A stretch of DNA of 64,000 bases from Streptococcus cristatus AS 1.3089 (lineage in GTDB: Bacteria > Bacillota > Bacilli > Lactobacillales > Streptococcaceae): contig NC_021175.1 in the NCBI RefSeq assembly GCF_000385925.1, positions 1,590,213-1,654,212 on the forward strand, written 5' to 3'. The notes under the pieces are model-generated. The model was not told the origin of the DNA and ran no database searches. It saw only the letters and a program-made list of their open reading frames with translations. Below, piece after piece: positions 36,808 through 47,110 of the stretch. Positions within the stretch are counted from its first letter, which is position 1, and every line of letters starts with the position of its first letter. A program made the position numbers and the translations under genes.

Positions 36808-37729
36808 CACCTACTGCTAAACTCCGACCCAGACCGTTGAGAAAGTCCTTGATGTCCATTTTGGGCTTGCCGAATGGCTGCACCGTCTTTAGTGAAAGGG
36901 CTCCCTGACCCGCTGCGACCACTAATTCTTTCTTGCTGATTGTCAAGATTTCACCTGGACGACCACTGCCTTCCGCTTGGCTAACTTCATAAATCTTGAA
37001 GCGCTGGCCAGCTAGCAGGGTATGGGCCACCGGCCAAGGATTCATGCCCCGAACCTGATTGAAAATCTGACGACTGGTCTTTGTCCAATCAATCCGCTCT
37101 TGCTCTGGGCTGATATTCGGTGAAAAAGTCACCAACTCTGGATCCTGAGGCTGAGCTTGAATCTCTCCCGCTACATAGGCTGGCAAGACTTCTAAAAGAA
37201 GATCGCGGCCAATCACAGCTAATTTTTCAAAGAGAGTTCCGACATTATCAGACTCTTCAATGGCGGTTGCTCGACTGGCAATCATATCACCAGCATCCAT
37301 CTCCTTGACCATCTCCATAATGGTCACACCCGCTTCTTGATCGCCATTTATCAAGGCATAATGAATAGGCGCTCCGCCACGGTATTTTGGCAAGAGAGAG
37401 GCATGGACATTCACTGCGAAGTTAACGCTGTCCAGCAAGCGGCTAGGCAGAAATTGGCCAAAGGCTGCTGTCACAATACCGTCAGCTCCCAAGTTCATAA
37501 GCTCTTCCAAGTCAGCGCTTTTAGCCAGCTTCTCTGGTTGGTAAACTGGCAAGTCATTAGCTAAAGCCACTTCCTTGACCGGTGTCATGCGGATTTCCTT
37601 TTTGCGACCCACCGCTCGGTCTGGTTGAGTAACCACCGCTAAAATGTCATATTGTTCGCTTTCCAGCAGGCCTTTTAAGACCGTTGCTGAAAAGTCAGGC
37701 GTTCCCATAAAAATTAATTTCACTGTCAT
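36791..37729 (-). CDS. fmt: Methionyl-tRNA formyltransferase
   Basis: About 312 aa from [13 protein letters not shown] (ATG 37729). The formyl-THF binding loop [13 protein letters not shown] contains the catalytic His, the catalytic Asn lies just before it (NVHAS), and the Asp is in MDAGDM. Family length is normal. It makes fMet-tRNA for the IF-2 encoded in the neighbouring operon. It is separated from priA by a terminator. Confidence 0.97.
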   Translation of the reverse strand: MTVKLIFMGTPDFSATVLKGLLESEQYDILAVVTQPDRAVGRKKEIRMTPVKEVALANDLPVYQPEKLAKSADLEELMNLGADGIVTAAFGQFLPSRLLDSVNFAVNVHASLLPKYRGGAPIHYALINGDQEAGVTIMEMVKEMDAGDMIASRATAIEESDNVGTLFEKLAVIGRDLLLEVLPAYVAGEIQAQPQDPELVTFSPNISPEQERIDWTKTSRQIFNQVRGMNPWPVAHTLLAGQRFKIYEVSQAEGSGRPGEILTISKKELVVAAGQGALSLKTVQPFGKPKMDIKDFLNGLGRSLAVGDEFGK

Positions 37730-37787
37730 TTCCTCAAATCTGTCGCAGAATCCCACCACCTGCGACTGTTTTTCTTTCTATTATATC

Positions 37788-37823
37788 AAAAAAGCGAGCA
37801 AAGCTGACAGCTCTCGCTCACTT
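37788..37823 (-). terminator. Terminator after priA
   Basis: On the minus strand GCGAGAGCT gtc AGCTTTGCTCGC is followed by TTTTTT, just downstream of priA and upstream of fmt. fmt therefore may have its own promoter or depend on read-through. Confidence 0.75.
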
Positions 37824-37829
37824 TTGCCA

Positions 37830-40235
37830 TCAGATAAAATTCTGGGGCTCGTTATCAATACTGAGCCGCAGGTCCTTGTTTTCCGCTTGCTGCGTTAGTT
37901 CCAAGACCCGATTGAGCGTGGTTTGTAGGTCATCCTCAAAGCGATACTTAAGTAAAATCTGATAGTGGTAGAGATTGTGGGTTCGGGCAATGGGTTTGGG
38001 TGTGGGACCCAAAATTTGCACCTTGTCCGACAGGCCACTCCGTAAAATATCCATGACTTGGTAAGATTTCTTGACTACTGTTTCCTCATCCTTGTGGGAT
38101 AGGGTCAACCCGACTGTATAGTAATACGGCGGATAGCCCAACTGACGACGAATTCCCATTTCATAAGCGTAGAAGCCTTCGTAGTCCTGCTTTCTGGCAA
38201 AGTCAATGGCATAGTGATGCGGGTTGTAAGACTGGATAAAGACTTGTCCAGCTTTTTCAGCCCGACCTGCCCGACCTGCTACCTGAGTCAGCAGCTGAAA
38301 AGTTCGTTCTGAAGAGCGAAAATCTGGCAGATTTAGAGCTGTATCCGCATTGAGGACACCGACCAAGGTCACATTAGGAAAATCCAAGCCCTTGGCAATC
38401 ATCTGAGTTCCCAGCAGAATATCTGCCTGCCCTTGACCAAAGGCCTCTAGGATTTCTTCGTGGCTCCCCTTCTTACGGGTCGTATCCACATCCATGCGCA
38501 GAATGCGAGCCTGTGGAAAGAGAGTCGTCAGCTCATCATAGGCCTTCTGCGTCCCCGTACCATAGTAGCGGATGCTGCGACTGGCACAATTAGGACAGGT
38601 TTGCGGAATGTCCTTGGTAAAGCCACAGTAGTGGCAGTTCATGGTTTTGGTATCCATATGTAAGGTCAGAGAAATATCACAGTTGGGGCAGGTGTCCACC
38701 GTGCCGCATTCCCGACACATGACAAAGCTGGAATAGCCTCGCCTGTTGAGCATGAGAACAGTCTGCTCCCCCTTATCCAGACGATTCTGAATAGCCTCTA
38801 GCAGGACTGGGGTGAAATTACTGGCTTCATTTTGCCCAATATAATCTCGGAAGTCCACCACTTGAACCTGAGGAATCTGCGCCAGCGGATTAGCCCGCTT
38901 AGTCAGCTGCAAAAAATCATAAACGCCACGGCTGGCTCTGGCTCTACTTTCTAAGCTAGGAGTCGCCGAACCCAGCACCAAGACAGCTTGATTGTACTGA
39001 GCTCGCAGGAGAGCCACATCTCTGGCATGGTAGCGAGGATTGGAATCCTGCTTGTAGGAGGACTCATGCTCCTCGTCAATGATGATGGCTCCGATATTTG
39101 TCAGTGGAGCAAAAATGGCCGAACGCGCACCAACAACGACCTGGGCCTCTCCCCGCTCCACCTTGCGCCACTCATCGTACTTCTCACCGTCAGATAGGCC
39201 TGAATGCAAAATAGCCACCTTGTCGCCAAAGCGCGAGATAAAACGGTCGGTCACCTGAGGAGTCAAAGAAATTTCTGGCACCAGCATAATTGCTGTTTTG
39301 CCTTGACCTAGAGCCTCCTCGATAACCTTGAGATAAACCTCGGTCTTTCCACTTCCCGTCACTCCTTCTAGCAAAACGGGTTGAGCCTTTTCTTTACCGA
39401 TTTTTTCACAAATCGCAGCGACCGCAGCTGCCTGCTCCTCATTGAGAACCAGCTTTTTATCCTGTCGCTCCTTCTGGAAATGCGCCGCAGACCGGCTGAC
39501 CTCTCTCTCCTCTGTATGGAGAAGCTCCTTTTCTAAGAAAATGTTGACCGCTGCAGGCGAAAAGAACTTGCGTAAGTCTTTGAGGCGACCTGATTGCGGA
39601 TTTTCCAGCAAATAAGTCTGAAGTTCCTGCTGCTTTTTCGCTCGGGCAGAAGGCACGAATTGAGCCAATTTCTCTCTGTCCACCTGATACCAAGTTTCTG
39701 TCTTGATATGCTTACGGTCGGTCGCTTGGTATTCCAAGCGAATCTTACCAGCCTGGGTCAACCGCATTAGCTTAGACTGACTTTTTTTATCCAAATCAGA
39801 AAAGCGAAGACTAGCTGACTGACCGAAAATGGCCTGCTGCTCCTCAACTGAAAGCTGCTCCGTTGGATACAACAACTTGTCATAGCTGGAATTAAGAAGA
39901 CTTGGCAACATGGCCTTCAGGATAGAAATTTTATAAGAAAAGACAGACTGGCGCAACTGGTCAGCCAGCCAGAGCTGCTCCGCATTGAGAACCGGTCTAA
40001 AGTCCAGGACCTCTGCAATATCTTTCAATTCTTCAATATGTTCAGCCAAATCTTCAGCTTCCTCATCCGCCAAGCCAACAATCAATCCTTGAATCAATCG
40101 ACCGCCCTTACCAAAAGGCACATGCACCCGCATCCCAGCTTCTAGCATCCCAGAAAACTCCTCTGGAACCGCATAGCTGTATGGTTTGTCCGTCTGCATC
40201 AGAGGAACATCGACAATAATCTTGGCAATTTTCAC
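37830..40235 (-). CDS. priA: Primosomal replication restart helicase PriA
   Basis: An 801-aa helicase that reloads the replisome at stalled forks. It has an N-terminal 3'BD (1-110), Walker A GVTGSGKT, DEEH box, and zinc-binding cysteines (CRECGTVDTCPNC, CHYCG, CPNC) inserted in helicase domain 2. C-terminal motifs include GRAGRAEKAG. Standard length. It follows rpoZ in the operon. Confidence 0.97.
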   Translation of the reverse strand: MKIAKIIVDVPLMQTDKPYSYAVPEEFSGMLEAGMRVHVPFGKGGRLIQGLIVGLADEEAEDLAEHIEELKDIAEVLDFRPVLNAEQLWLADQLRQSVFSYKISILKAMLPSLLNSSYDKLLYPTEQLSVEEQQAIFGQSASLRFSDLDKKSQSKLMRLTQAGKIRLEYQATDRKHIKTETWYQVDREKLAQFVPSARAKKQQELQTYLLENPQSGRLKDLRKFFSPAAVNIFLEKELLHTEEREVSRSAAHFQKERQDKKLVLNEEQAAAVAAICEKIGKEKAQPVLLEGVTGSGKTEVYLKVIEEALGQGKTAIMLVPEISLTPQVTDRFISRFGDKVAILHSGLSDGEKYDEWRKVERGEAQVVVGARSAIFAPLTNIGAIIIDEEHESSYKQDSNPRYHARDVALLRAQYNQAVLVLGSATPSLESRARASRGVYDFLQLTKRANPLAQIPQVQVVDFRDYIGQNEASNFTPVLLEAIQNRLDKGEQTVLMLNRRGYSSFVMCRECGTVDTCPNCDISLTLHMDTKTMNCHYCGFTKDIPQTCPNCASRSIRYYGTGTQKAYDELTTLFPQARILRMDVDTTRKKGSHEEILEAFGQGQADILLGTQMIAKGLDFPNVTLVGVLNADTALNLPDFRSSERTFQLLTQVAGRAGRAEKAGQVFIQSYNPHHYAIDFARKQDYEGFYAYEMGIRRQLGYPPYYYTVGLTLSHKDEETVVKKSYQVMDILRSGLSDKVQILGPTPKPIARTHNLYHYQILLKYRFEDDLQTTLNRVLELTQQAENKDLRLSIDNEPQNFI

Positions 40236-40299
40236 ACTCTCACCCCGCTTTCCCTAAACGCCATATTCATAGAAAAAATAAGATTGAGTAGCCCCAACC

Positions 40300-40614
40300 T
40301 TAAATTTTCTCACCCTCTTCTTTTTCTTTGGCAATTTGTTCTTTGATCTTGCGCTCTTCTTCTTCTTTGCGCAGGCGTTCTTCTTCCGCACGTCGACGAA
40401 CTGCTTCGCGTTTTCCTTCTGGATCTGGGTGAATCACAACATTACCAGATTCAATTTCTTCCAAAGCGCGTAGCGTTGATTTCACTGACTTGAAATCCTG
40501 AGTTGGCTTAGCACCAGCCTCTAGCTCATGGGCACGCTTAGCTTCTAAAATAACCAAAGAATATTTTGACGGCACCTTGTCCAACAAGGTGTCAATAGAC
40601 GGTTTTAACATCAT
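40300..40614 (-). CDS. rpoZ: RNA polymerase omega subunit
   Basis: A 104-aa protein with [19 protein letters not shown] and the RAHEL motif. The C-terminal third is a highly charged Glu/Lys/Arg helix. Omega stabilises RNA polymerase assembly. It lies between gmk and priA, the usual order in streptococci. Confidence 0.95.
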   Translation of the reverse strand: MMLKPSIDTLLDKVPSKYSLVILEAKRAHELEAGAKPTQDFKSVKSTLRALEEIESGNVVIHPDPEGKREAVRRRAEEERLRKEEEERKIKEQIAKEKEEGEKI

Positions 40615-40640
40615 AATTATTTACCTAATTTCTAACTTTA

Positions 40641-41291
<651 letters not shown>

Positions 41292-41385
41292 CTATCTAGT
41301 GTAACAAAATTGCGCTCATATTTCAAGAAGATTCAAAGAGATTTCCTTGATAATCCTCTAGAATCCTGCTAGAGTTTAGACGCTT

Positions 41386-41919
41386 TTATTCATCAAATAA
41401 ACCTTGAAGGCTGGCAAAAGGGCTATTGGCTTCTTTCTTTTCCATTTGCTGCTTTTGATAGTCTTCCTCCGTCAGCACCTGCCAGTCAATTCCCATAGGC
41501 ATGGTCTCACCGGCTTCCTCTCCAGGAGTCAAAACTTTCAACGGAATATGGAGCAAAATATTGTCCGCCACACTTGCTGCCAAATCGATCGTATCCCCCT
41601 CAAATGGCAGAACCAAATCATCTTCCAGCAAATCTTTTTGCACAGAGCCATCTTCGACAGAGGCAAAGACTTCATGAACCATGTAGTCTTCCACTATGTC
41701 AACTGGAGCCATGCTGCGACTAGAAGCGAGGGTAATCTGGTAAGTCAAGGTGTAATCCAAAAAATAAAGCCCATTTTCATACTGAGCCTGACCTCTAGCC
41801 ACGATCTTCTGGATATCTAGCACTTCACGATTACGTTCTTTTAGCTCTTGCGCCAAATCAAAGTCTTGATCAAACTGCAAACCGCCAGCATTTTTCTTAA
41901 TTTCTTGAATATTTAACAT
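41386..41919 (-). CDS. YceD/DUF177 family protein
   Basis: A 177-aa acidic protein with two CxxC positions replaced by other residues; DUF177 members accompany rpmF in many bacteria and are linked to 23S rRNA biogenesis. Recognised by NKNAGGLQFDQDFDL-like N-terminus and GEEAGETMPMGIDWQVL near the C-terminus. rpmF is not adjacent here. Divergence from typical members makes the function uncertain. Confidence 0.8.
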   Translation of the reverse strand: MLNIQEIKKNAGGLQFDQDFDLAQELKERNREVLDIQKIVARGQAQYENGLYFLDYTLTYQITLASSRSMAPVDIVEDYMVHEVFASVEDGSVQKDLLEDDLVLPFEGDTIDLAASVADNILLHIPLKVLTPGEEAGETMPMGIDWQVLTEEDYQKQQMEKKEANSPFASLQGLFDE

Positions 41920-42008
41920 TTCAGCCTCGTTTTACATTATTTCTTTCATCATTATACCATTTTCTCGACCAAATACCTATACCCCAAACAGCCAATGAGA
42001 CAACTAAA

Positions 42009-42041
42009 AAGAAAATCTCTCAGCCTCTTGGACTGAGAGAA
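42009..42041 (-). terminator. Terminator after the amino acid permease
   Basis: On the minus strand CTCTCAG tccaagagG CTGAGAG is followed by ATTTTCTTTTT. Confidence 0.8.
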
Positions 42042-42068
42042 AATACGCTTCTTCCTAAAAAGGTTCGT

Positions 42069-43454
42069 TTATTTTCTAAATTTAAACTGGCTGTAAAGAC
42101 CAAAAACGATGATCCAAACAGCTGATCCGATTGCTCCCACTACCGTTGACTTTTGTAAGAAAAGAGTCACAAAGACAAAGGCAAAGAAGAGCATGGTCAA
42201 AGGATTGAGAAACTTGTAAGCTGGCATGAGATAACCATCTGCCATAAAATCTGGTGACTTGCGATATTTGAGGTGGGCCAGCATGGTCAGACCATAGATG
42301 GCGATGTAGACACCAGATGAGGAAGCCGTAATCAGGGCAAAGGAATCTGATACTCCCGGCAGAATCTTGATAAAGGCCGCAAAGGCAATAACAGCCGCTG
42401 ACGCCAAAATCGCATTCTGCGGAACGTTTTGCCGAGACAGCTTCCCAGCTCCTATTTTCTTTAGAAAACGATTTGGCGTATCGTGGGCAATCTGATACAA
42501 ATGGCGACCCGTTGAGTAAAGGGTCGAGTTCAGTGCTGAAGCCGCTGAGGTCAGAACCACGAAGTTAATCAAGGCCGCTGCCCATTTGAGACCAGCTAAC
42601 TGAAAAACGATAACAAAGGGAGAGTCAGCCGTTGCCAGCTCTTTCCAAGGAATGATAGCCATAATGGCAAGGAGAGAACCCCCGTAGAACAAGACAATCC
42701 GCAAAGGAATTTCTTTAATGGCCTTTGGCAATACCGCTCGTGGATTAGCCGTTTCAGAAGTAGTAATCCCGATAAATTCAATGGCCTGATAGGCAAAGAA
42801 AACCATCTGAAAAGCCATAACAAAACTTACAAAGCCATTAGGGAAAAGCTGAAAACCGCGACCAATATTCCCAAGACTGGCTACTCCGTGAGGCGTTTTA
42901 AAGCCTGTCAATATCATAAAGACAGCCGTTGCAATCAAGGCGATGATAGCCACAATTTTTATCATGGCAAACCAAAATTCGACCTCGCCAAAAACTCGAA
43001 CCGCTATCAGATTGACCAAGCTAAGAAGGGCTAGAAAGACTAGCTGAATCAGCCAAGCTGGCCAGTCAGGAAACCAGTACTGCACATACTGGGCAACAGC
43101 CGTAATCTCAGCCATTCCGATAAAAATCAGAGAAATCCAGTAGGACCAGCCGGAAAAATACCCCCAGCCAGTTCCCAAATATTTGGTAATAAAGTTGATA
43201 AAGGTATGCTGGTCAGGGTCGTAGTAAAGCATTTCCCCAATCGCCCGCATCATCAGATACATGAAAAGGCCCGTCAGCATATAAATCAAGATAATGGATG
43301 GTCCCGTCAGGCTAATCGAACGCCCCGCCCCCAAGAAAAGACCCGTGCCGATGGTTCCAGCAATGGCTATAATCTGAACATGTCGATTTTGTAAACCACG
43401 TTCCATCCCATTCTTTTCTGTTTTCTCGTTATTTTTCAACTCATTTTCACTCAT
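42069..43454 (-). CDS. AAT-family amino acid permease
   Basis: A 461-aa APC-superfamily transporter with about 12 membrane helices. It has the consensus GTIGTGLFLGAGRSI at the first helix and the AAT signature ITTSETANPRAVLPKAI. The family includes CycA (D-Ala/D-Ser/Gly), LysP and AnsP; substrate cannot be fixed. The N-terminal 25 residues are charged and cytoplasmic. It is monocistronic with its own terminator. Confidence 0.9.
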   Translation of the reverse strand: MSENELKNNEKTEKNGMERGLQNRHVQIIAIAGTIGTGLFLGAGRSISLTGPSIILIYMLTGLFMYLMMRAIGEMLYYDPDQHTFINFITKYLGTGWGYFSGWSYWISLIFIGMAEITAVAQYVQYWFPDWPAWLIQLVFLALLSLVNLIAVRVFGEVEFWFAMIKIVAIIALIATAVFMILTGFKTPHGVASLGNIGRGFQLFPNGFVSFVMAFQMVFFAYQAIEFIGITTSETANPRAVLPKAIKEIPLRIVLFYGGSLLAIMAIIPWKELATADSPFVIVFQLAGLKWAAALINFVVLTSAASALNSTLYSTGRHLYQIAHDTPNRFLKKIGAGKLSRQNVPQNAILASAAVIAFAAFIKILPGVSDSFALITASSSGVYIAIYGLTMLAHLKYRKSPDFMADGYLMPAYKFLNPLTMLFFAFVFVTLFLQKSTVVGAIGSAVWIIVFGLYSQFKFRK

Positions 43455-43663
43455 TCAATCATTTCCTTTCACAAATCGCTTTATTGTATCACAATTCAGA
43501 CAATTCTGCTAGATTTTTTCATTTTATCTAAACATTTACTCTAGAAAATTTATGTAAAAAGCCAGACTCATAGTTCGTAGAATCATTTATAACAGACAGG
43601 ATAAAAACATTGCATACTGTTCTTATGAAGGGACTCTATCTAGCTCTAACTCCCTTACTTGTC

Positions 43664-43834
43664 TAGGATAAACATCCCTATCATCCACACTTGTCGATAA
43701 TCGGCAAACAAATCGCTGGCTTGGAAATTCCGTTCTCCCGTATCCTTATCATACAAACAAAAATCATCATCTAGATCTTCCGATTTTACAGCCTCAACGA
43801 TGTCTTTTAAGAAATAGGTTTGGTTTTTCTTCAT
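43664..43834 (-). CDS. Small ORF downstream of the GNAT gene, unknown
   Basis: A frame of about 56 codons from ATG 43834, overlapping the GNAT stop (ATGA), beginning MKKNQTYFLKDIVEAVKS. The start overlap suggests translational coupling. The composition is acidic and protein-like, but I know no family. The exact C-terminus is less certain than the start. Upstream, 43455..43663 on this strand holds no other gene. Confidence 0.45.
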
Positions 43835-44589
43835 TGGTCAAAAGTCCCTTTCCATTCATAAGCCGGATAAGCTCCTAGGCACAGACAGCCCAAGCTTTCT
43901 GCGACCTTTTTGGAGGCTTCATTGTGCGCATCCCATAGAGGAAAGAGTGAGCGTTTTTGAGCTTCTAAAATCATCTGGGCACCCAAGATTTTGGCCAAGC
44001 CCTGTCTTTGGTAGACTGGCTTGGTAGCAATTTCAATCTCAAGGGCGCCATGATAGACCAATCCTGTCGATATGCCAGCGATGATTTCCTCTCCTGAATA
44101 GAGTAAAAAACCAAAGCCACCCGTCGCTTGAAAATGGTCAAAATCGGAAAAATCACCCTGCAAATCCTGAGACCATGCTTCCCCAGCCAAACGCTCATAA
44201 CTCTCCGTATCAATCGAGCAAAGGTAGTAGTTTGCAGGTAGCCTGCTCTGCCATTTCTCCAAAGCCTCTGTGTCAAAGGAAGCCCTGTCCGCAAAAGCAT
44301 AGCGAGTGAACTGCTGCAGCTCACTCTGACTATCAAAAAATTCTCGCCAGCTGAAATCCTCAGAGATGACAATCTTATCAGCCAGACCATACTGGCTACT
44401 ATAATCCTGCCAAAAATCCGGATCTGCCTGACCAGCAGGAAAGATGAAATTTCCTAGTTGGTAAAGACAAGATGTCTCAGGCGCGTTCATAAAGAACTGC
44501 CCTAGACCAGCATCCAAACCGTAAAGTACCATATTTTTGGTCCAGGATTGGAAAAGATTCTTAGCTTTTTCATTGTTCGCATTCTTCAT
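43831..44589 (-). CDS. GNAT-family acetyltransferase (252 aa, GNAT_acetyltran type)
   Basis: A large GNAT relative. The N-terminal half (about 1-120) is a diverged repeat and the C-terminal half carries the acetyl-CoA site (YQRQGLAKILGAQMILEAQKR) followed by NEASKKVAESLGC. Substrate unknown. It lies 4 bases after the SDR gene in a minus-strand series 45551 to 43664, probably one operon. Confidence 0.85.
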   Translation of the reverse strand: MKNANNEKAKNLFQSWTKNMVLYGLDAGLGQFFMNAPETSCLYQLGNFIFPAGQADPDFWQDYSSQYGLADKIVISEDFSWREFFDSQSELQQFTRYAFADRASFDTEALEKWQSRLPANYYLCSIDTESYERLAGEAWSQDLQGDFSDFDHFQATGGFGFLLYSGEEIIAGISTGLVYHGALEIEIATKPVYQRQGLAKILGAQMILEAQKRSLFPLWDAHNEASKKVAESLGCLCLGAYPAYEWKGTFDQ

Positions 44590-44593
44590 TTAC

Positions 44594-45292
44594 TTACTTC
44601 AAACTCCAGCCACCATCGATTTTGATAATCTCGCCCTGCATAGCAGCTGCCTTACCACTGGCTAGAAAGAGGCTGATGTCTGCCACTTCCTGAGGATCCA
44701 GCCAGCGCTTGATCGGCGTTTCCTCAGCAACCCAGTCTGCCAGCCCGCCTGGCTCAAAATCTGCAGCAGTCATAGCTGTCTTGACTGCGCCTGGCGCTAG
44801 GCCAAAGACTTGGATATTTTGATCCGCATAGTCTAAGGCTATCTGTTTGGTCAGGCCAGCCAGAGCATGCTTAGAGGCTGTATAGGCTACACCGCCGCCA
44901 CCAGCCAGAAAGCTAGCAATCGAGCACATATTAATGATGATACCAGACTTTTTCTCCAGCATTTTCTGCAGGTAAAAGCGAGTGATTTTCATTGTCGCGG
45001 TCAGATTAAGGCCAAAAATCTGCTCCCAGTCCTCGTCACTTGTCTCGTGCAGGGGGCAATAATCGTCCAAAATTCCAGCTGTATTGCAGAGAATGTCCAC
45101 CTCGGGCAAGCTGGTGAAGAGCGGTGTCAAATCCCCTGTCAAATCCAACTTGATAAAACGCAGCTCATTGAGAAAGCCGGGATTTTCATCCTTGTCCACA
45201 CCATAAACCCGGTAGCCATTTTCCAAAAAGGTCAGAGCCTGAGCTCGACCGATGCCAGAGCTAGCTCCCGTCACCAGTACCGTCTTAGTCAT
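44594..45292 (-). CDS. Short-chain dehydrogenase/reductase (FabG-like)
   Basis: A 232-aa classical SDR. The cofactor loop is TGASSGIGRA (residues 7-16), NTAG is near residue 70, and the catalytic Ser-Tyr-Lys are in MCSIASFL and YTASKHAL. The C-terminus GGWSLK with IKIDGG is typical. NAD(P)H-linked oxidoreductase; often annotated 3-oxoacyl-ACP reductase, but fatty-acid genes are not adjacent, so another substrate is likely. It overlaps the DUF2829 gene by 8 bases. Confidence 0.9.
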   Translation of the reverse strand: MTKTVLVTGASSGIGRAQALTFLENGYRVYGVDKDENPGFLNELRFIKLDLTGDLTPLFTSLPEVDILCNTAGILDDYCPLHETSDEDWEQIFGLNLTATMKITRFYLQKMLEKKSGIIINMCSIASFLAGGGGVAYTASKHALAGLTKQIALDYADQNIQVFGLAPGAVKTAMTAADFEPGGLADWVAEETPIKRWLDPQEVADISLFLASGKAAAMQGEIIKIDGGWSLK

Positions 45293-45521
45293 CTACTTCC
45301 ACCCAATCTGTAGCGAGCACATCACAAGGAGTTGGACTCCACATGGAGAAGCCCTCTCCCTCACCTGAAACATTGATGAGGAAATACGGTGTCACTTCAA
45401 GAGCCACTCCATTCTGCTCAATCGTGTCAAAGAGCTGGACATAGTTTTCCGCTCCACCCCAGCCTGTCCTCACATATTTTTTCTTGGCCTTAAGGCCAGG
45501 TAAAATTTCTTCAAATGTCAT
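45285..45521 (-). CDS. DUF2829 family protein (Tad2-like fold family)
   Basis: About 78 aa from MTFEEILPGLKAKKK (ATG 45521, AGGAGA upstream). It has the family pattern GWGGAENYVQLFD, PYFLINVSGEGEGFSMWSP and DVLATDWVEV. Phage members include Tad2, which sequesters a Thoeris signalling nucleotide. Chromosomal members such as this one have no known role. It is the first gene of the SDR-GNAT series. Confidence 0.85.
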   Translation of the reverse strand: MTFEEILPGLKAKKKYVRTGWGGAENYVQLFDTIEQNGVALEVTPYFLINVSGEGEGFSMWSPTPCDVLATDWVEVDD

Positions 45522-45583
45522 GGTTTTCTCCTTTTGTTTATCGATATCCATTTACAAATTTACTGTTAGCAGTCATAGGTAAG

Positions 45584-46039
45584 TTAAAGCTTCTTCTCCA
45601 TCTCTACAAAGAGGTGAATATCGCCATTGCTTTCCTGCGGAATGCGTCTCACCACTTCAAAGCCCATGTTGAGATACAGCTGCTGGGCTCGATGATTGAA
45701 GTCAGCCACGGATAGCCTTATGACTTGGGGCGCAAAATTTTCCATGATAAAGTCCAGAATTTCCTGCAGAAATGAAGCGCCCTGACTCTTTCCGCAGTGC
45801 TCCGGCTTCATCCCCAAACCAAGCTCCAAAGCTCGTTCTCCTTTTTGCTCCAAACAGAAAAATCCATAGAGCTTCCCCTCTCGCAGGACTTGATAATAAC
45901 AGTCCCCACGCGCTTCTGAGGAGACCATTTCTTCATAATCCTCTAGGTCATTTTTCATATCATAAAAGTCATAGGGCGCCTCGTAATGCCAGTCCTTAGC
46001 AATTTCCAAAGCATGCTGCTGGGTTAATTGTTCAATCAT
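45584..46039 (-). CDS. GNAT-family N-acetyltransferase (151 aa)
   Basis: An RimI-like acetyltransferase with CoA-binding region GLGMKPEHCGKSQGASFLQEIL and the terminal FNHRAQQLYLNMGFEVV motif. Substrate unknown. It is followed after 18 bases upstream by another GNAT gene (46058..46483), and the two may be co-transcribed. Confidence 0.88.
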   Translation of the reverse strand: MIEQLTQQHALEIAKDWHYEAPYDFYDMKNDLEDYEEMVSSEARGDCYYQVLREGKLYGFFCLEQKGERALELGLGMKPEHCGKSQGASFLQEILDFIMENFAPQVIRLSVADFNHRAQQLYLNMGFEVVRRIPQESNGDIHLFVEMEKKL

Positions 46040-46057
46040 CGTCTAGTCCTCTTTTCT

Positions 46058-46483
46058 CTAAAATTTCCAATAAAATCGTTTCTGATCTGCTTTTTCACTG
46101 CAGCCGAGGTTGCGATAAAATTCATGGGCTGATGAGCGGGAAATGCCTGAATTAATCCGAATCCCTGTGTAGCCTGCGGCTTTTGCCTCTTCACGCAAGG
46201 CTTGCATCAGCGCTCTGCCATGTCCCTGGCCTTGAAAATCCTGAGCGACGGCCAAAGCCAAGAGATTGAGCAAGGACGGGAAATAGAGACAGTCGTAGCT
46301 AGCTGCATGAGCGTAACCTATGACCTTTCCGTCTTCTTCAGCGACCAAAATCAAATGCTGGTCATTCTCTAGCAGCCTCTTCAGTTGAGCCTCCGTCGCT
46401 TCCCTATCGAAATCATAGCCCAAGCACTCAGCATTGAGCCGCTGAATGGCTGCGGCGTCTCTTAGTTTTACTTTACGAATCAT
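46058..46483 (-). CDS. GNAT-family N-acetyltransferase (141 aa)
   Basis: A compact GNAT protein. Acetyl-CoA motif VAQDFQGQGHGRALMQALREEA and C-terminal SRSSAHEFYRNLGC are present. Full length; substrate unknown. Immediately upstream lies repeat copy 2, so the promoter must be in or before the repeat. Confidence 0.88.
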   Translation of the reverse strand: MIRKVKLRDAAAIQRLNAECLGYDFDREATEAQLKRLLENDQHLILVAEEDGKVIGYAHAASYDCLYFPSLLNLLALAVAQDFQGQGHGRALMQALREEAKAAGYTGIRINSGISRSSAHEFYRNLGCSEKADQKRFYWKF

Positions 46484-46518
46484 CTGTCACCTCGTTCTAT
46501 TCTTTATTATAGCAGAAA

Positions 46519-46694
46519 GAGAGTGGGACGGAAATCGGTAATTCGTTAGAATTCGATTTCGTCGTCCCACCTCCGCACAGTTGAGTAGGGCTGTAAAAGC
46601 TGATGAAATCAGCGTAATAGAACCCACTCAACCACTGCGTCTTGCTCAACAATCCAAAGACAATTGAGGAGGCTAGGACTTTTGTCCCAGCCTC
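46519..46694 (-). repeat. ~175-bp three-hairpin repeat, copy 2 (inverted)
   Basis: Same element as at 27196, in the opposite orientation: starts GAGAGTGGGAC and ends GTCCCAGCCTC on this strand. It lies upstream of a GNAT gene and downstream of a membrane protein gene. Confidence 0.9.
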
Positions 46695-46704
46695 TTTCAA
46701 TAAA

Positions 46705-46815
46705 CTATTCTCCTAACTGTTTCTTCAACCAAGACTCCGCCTCTTCTAAAGGATGGTCAGTTAGGACATCGGGCTGAATTGCCTCATTTTCATAAAGCTT
46801 ATTCCCATTTCTCAC
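46705..46815 (-). CDS. Possible 36-aa ORF, low support
   Basis: From GTG 46815 to TAG 46705, overlapping the end of the membrane-protein gene. The frame looks protein-like (acidic, ending EEAESWLKKQLGE) but has only a weak SD. It might be a fragment of an older gene. Confidence 0.2.
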   Translation of the reverse strand: MRNGNKLYENEAIQPDVLTDHPLEEAESWLKKQLGE

Positions 46816-47068
46816 TCTTGGAAAATGCAATCATGAGACCCGAACCAGCTATACCTGCTAAAAGAACAAGACAGATATTTTTCAGAGGATAGAGCCAGTC
46901 TTTATTTTCCTCATGCCATCTTGACTTCCAAAGACCAACATAATCAGCGCTCATATGTTCGGGTTGATTCAGCTGGATATTGATTACAATGGCTAGTAAG
47001 ATAAGGGCAAGTAAGGCAAGCGCAATCAGCCAAACTTTCTTCTTTTTCGTTAGGTTAAAATTCTTCAT
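46799..47068 (-). CDS. Small two-helix membrane protein, unknown
   Basis: An 89-aa protein. A Lys-rich N-terminus is followed by a helix (about residues 12-31), a short extracellular loop with YVGLWKSRW, and a second helix (about 63-82). No family recognised. It lies between the two-permease region and repeat copy 2; GGAGAAAAGG precedes the ATG. Confidence 0.7.
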   Translation of the reverse strand: MKNFNLTKKKKVWLIALALLALILLAIVINIQLNQPEHMSADYVGLWKSRWHEENKDWLYPLKNICLVLLAGIAGSGLMIAFSKSEKWE

Positions 47069-47110
47069 CCTTTTCTCCTTCTACTTTCTGTTTAAAACAA
47101 CTTTTTTACA

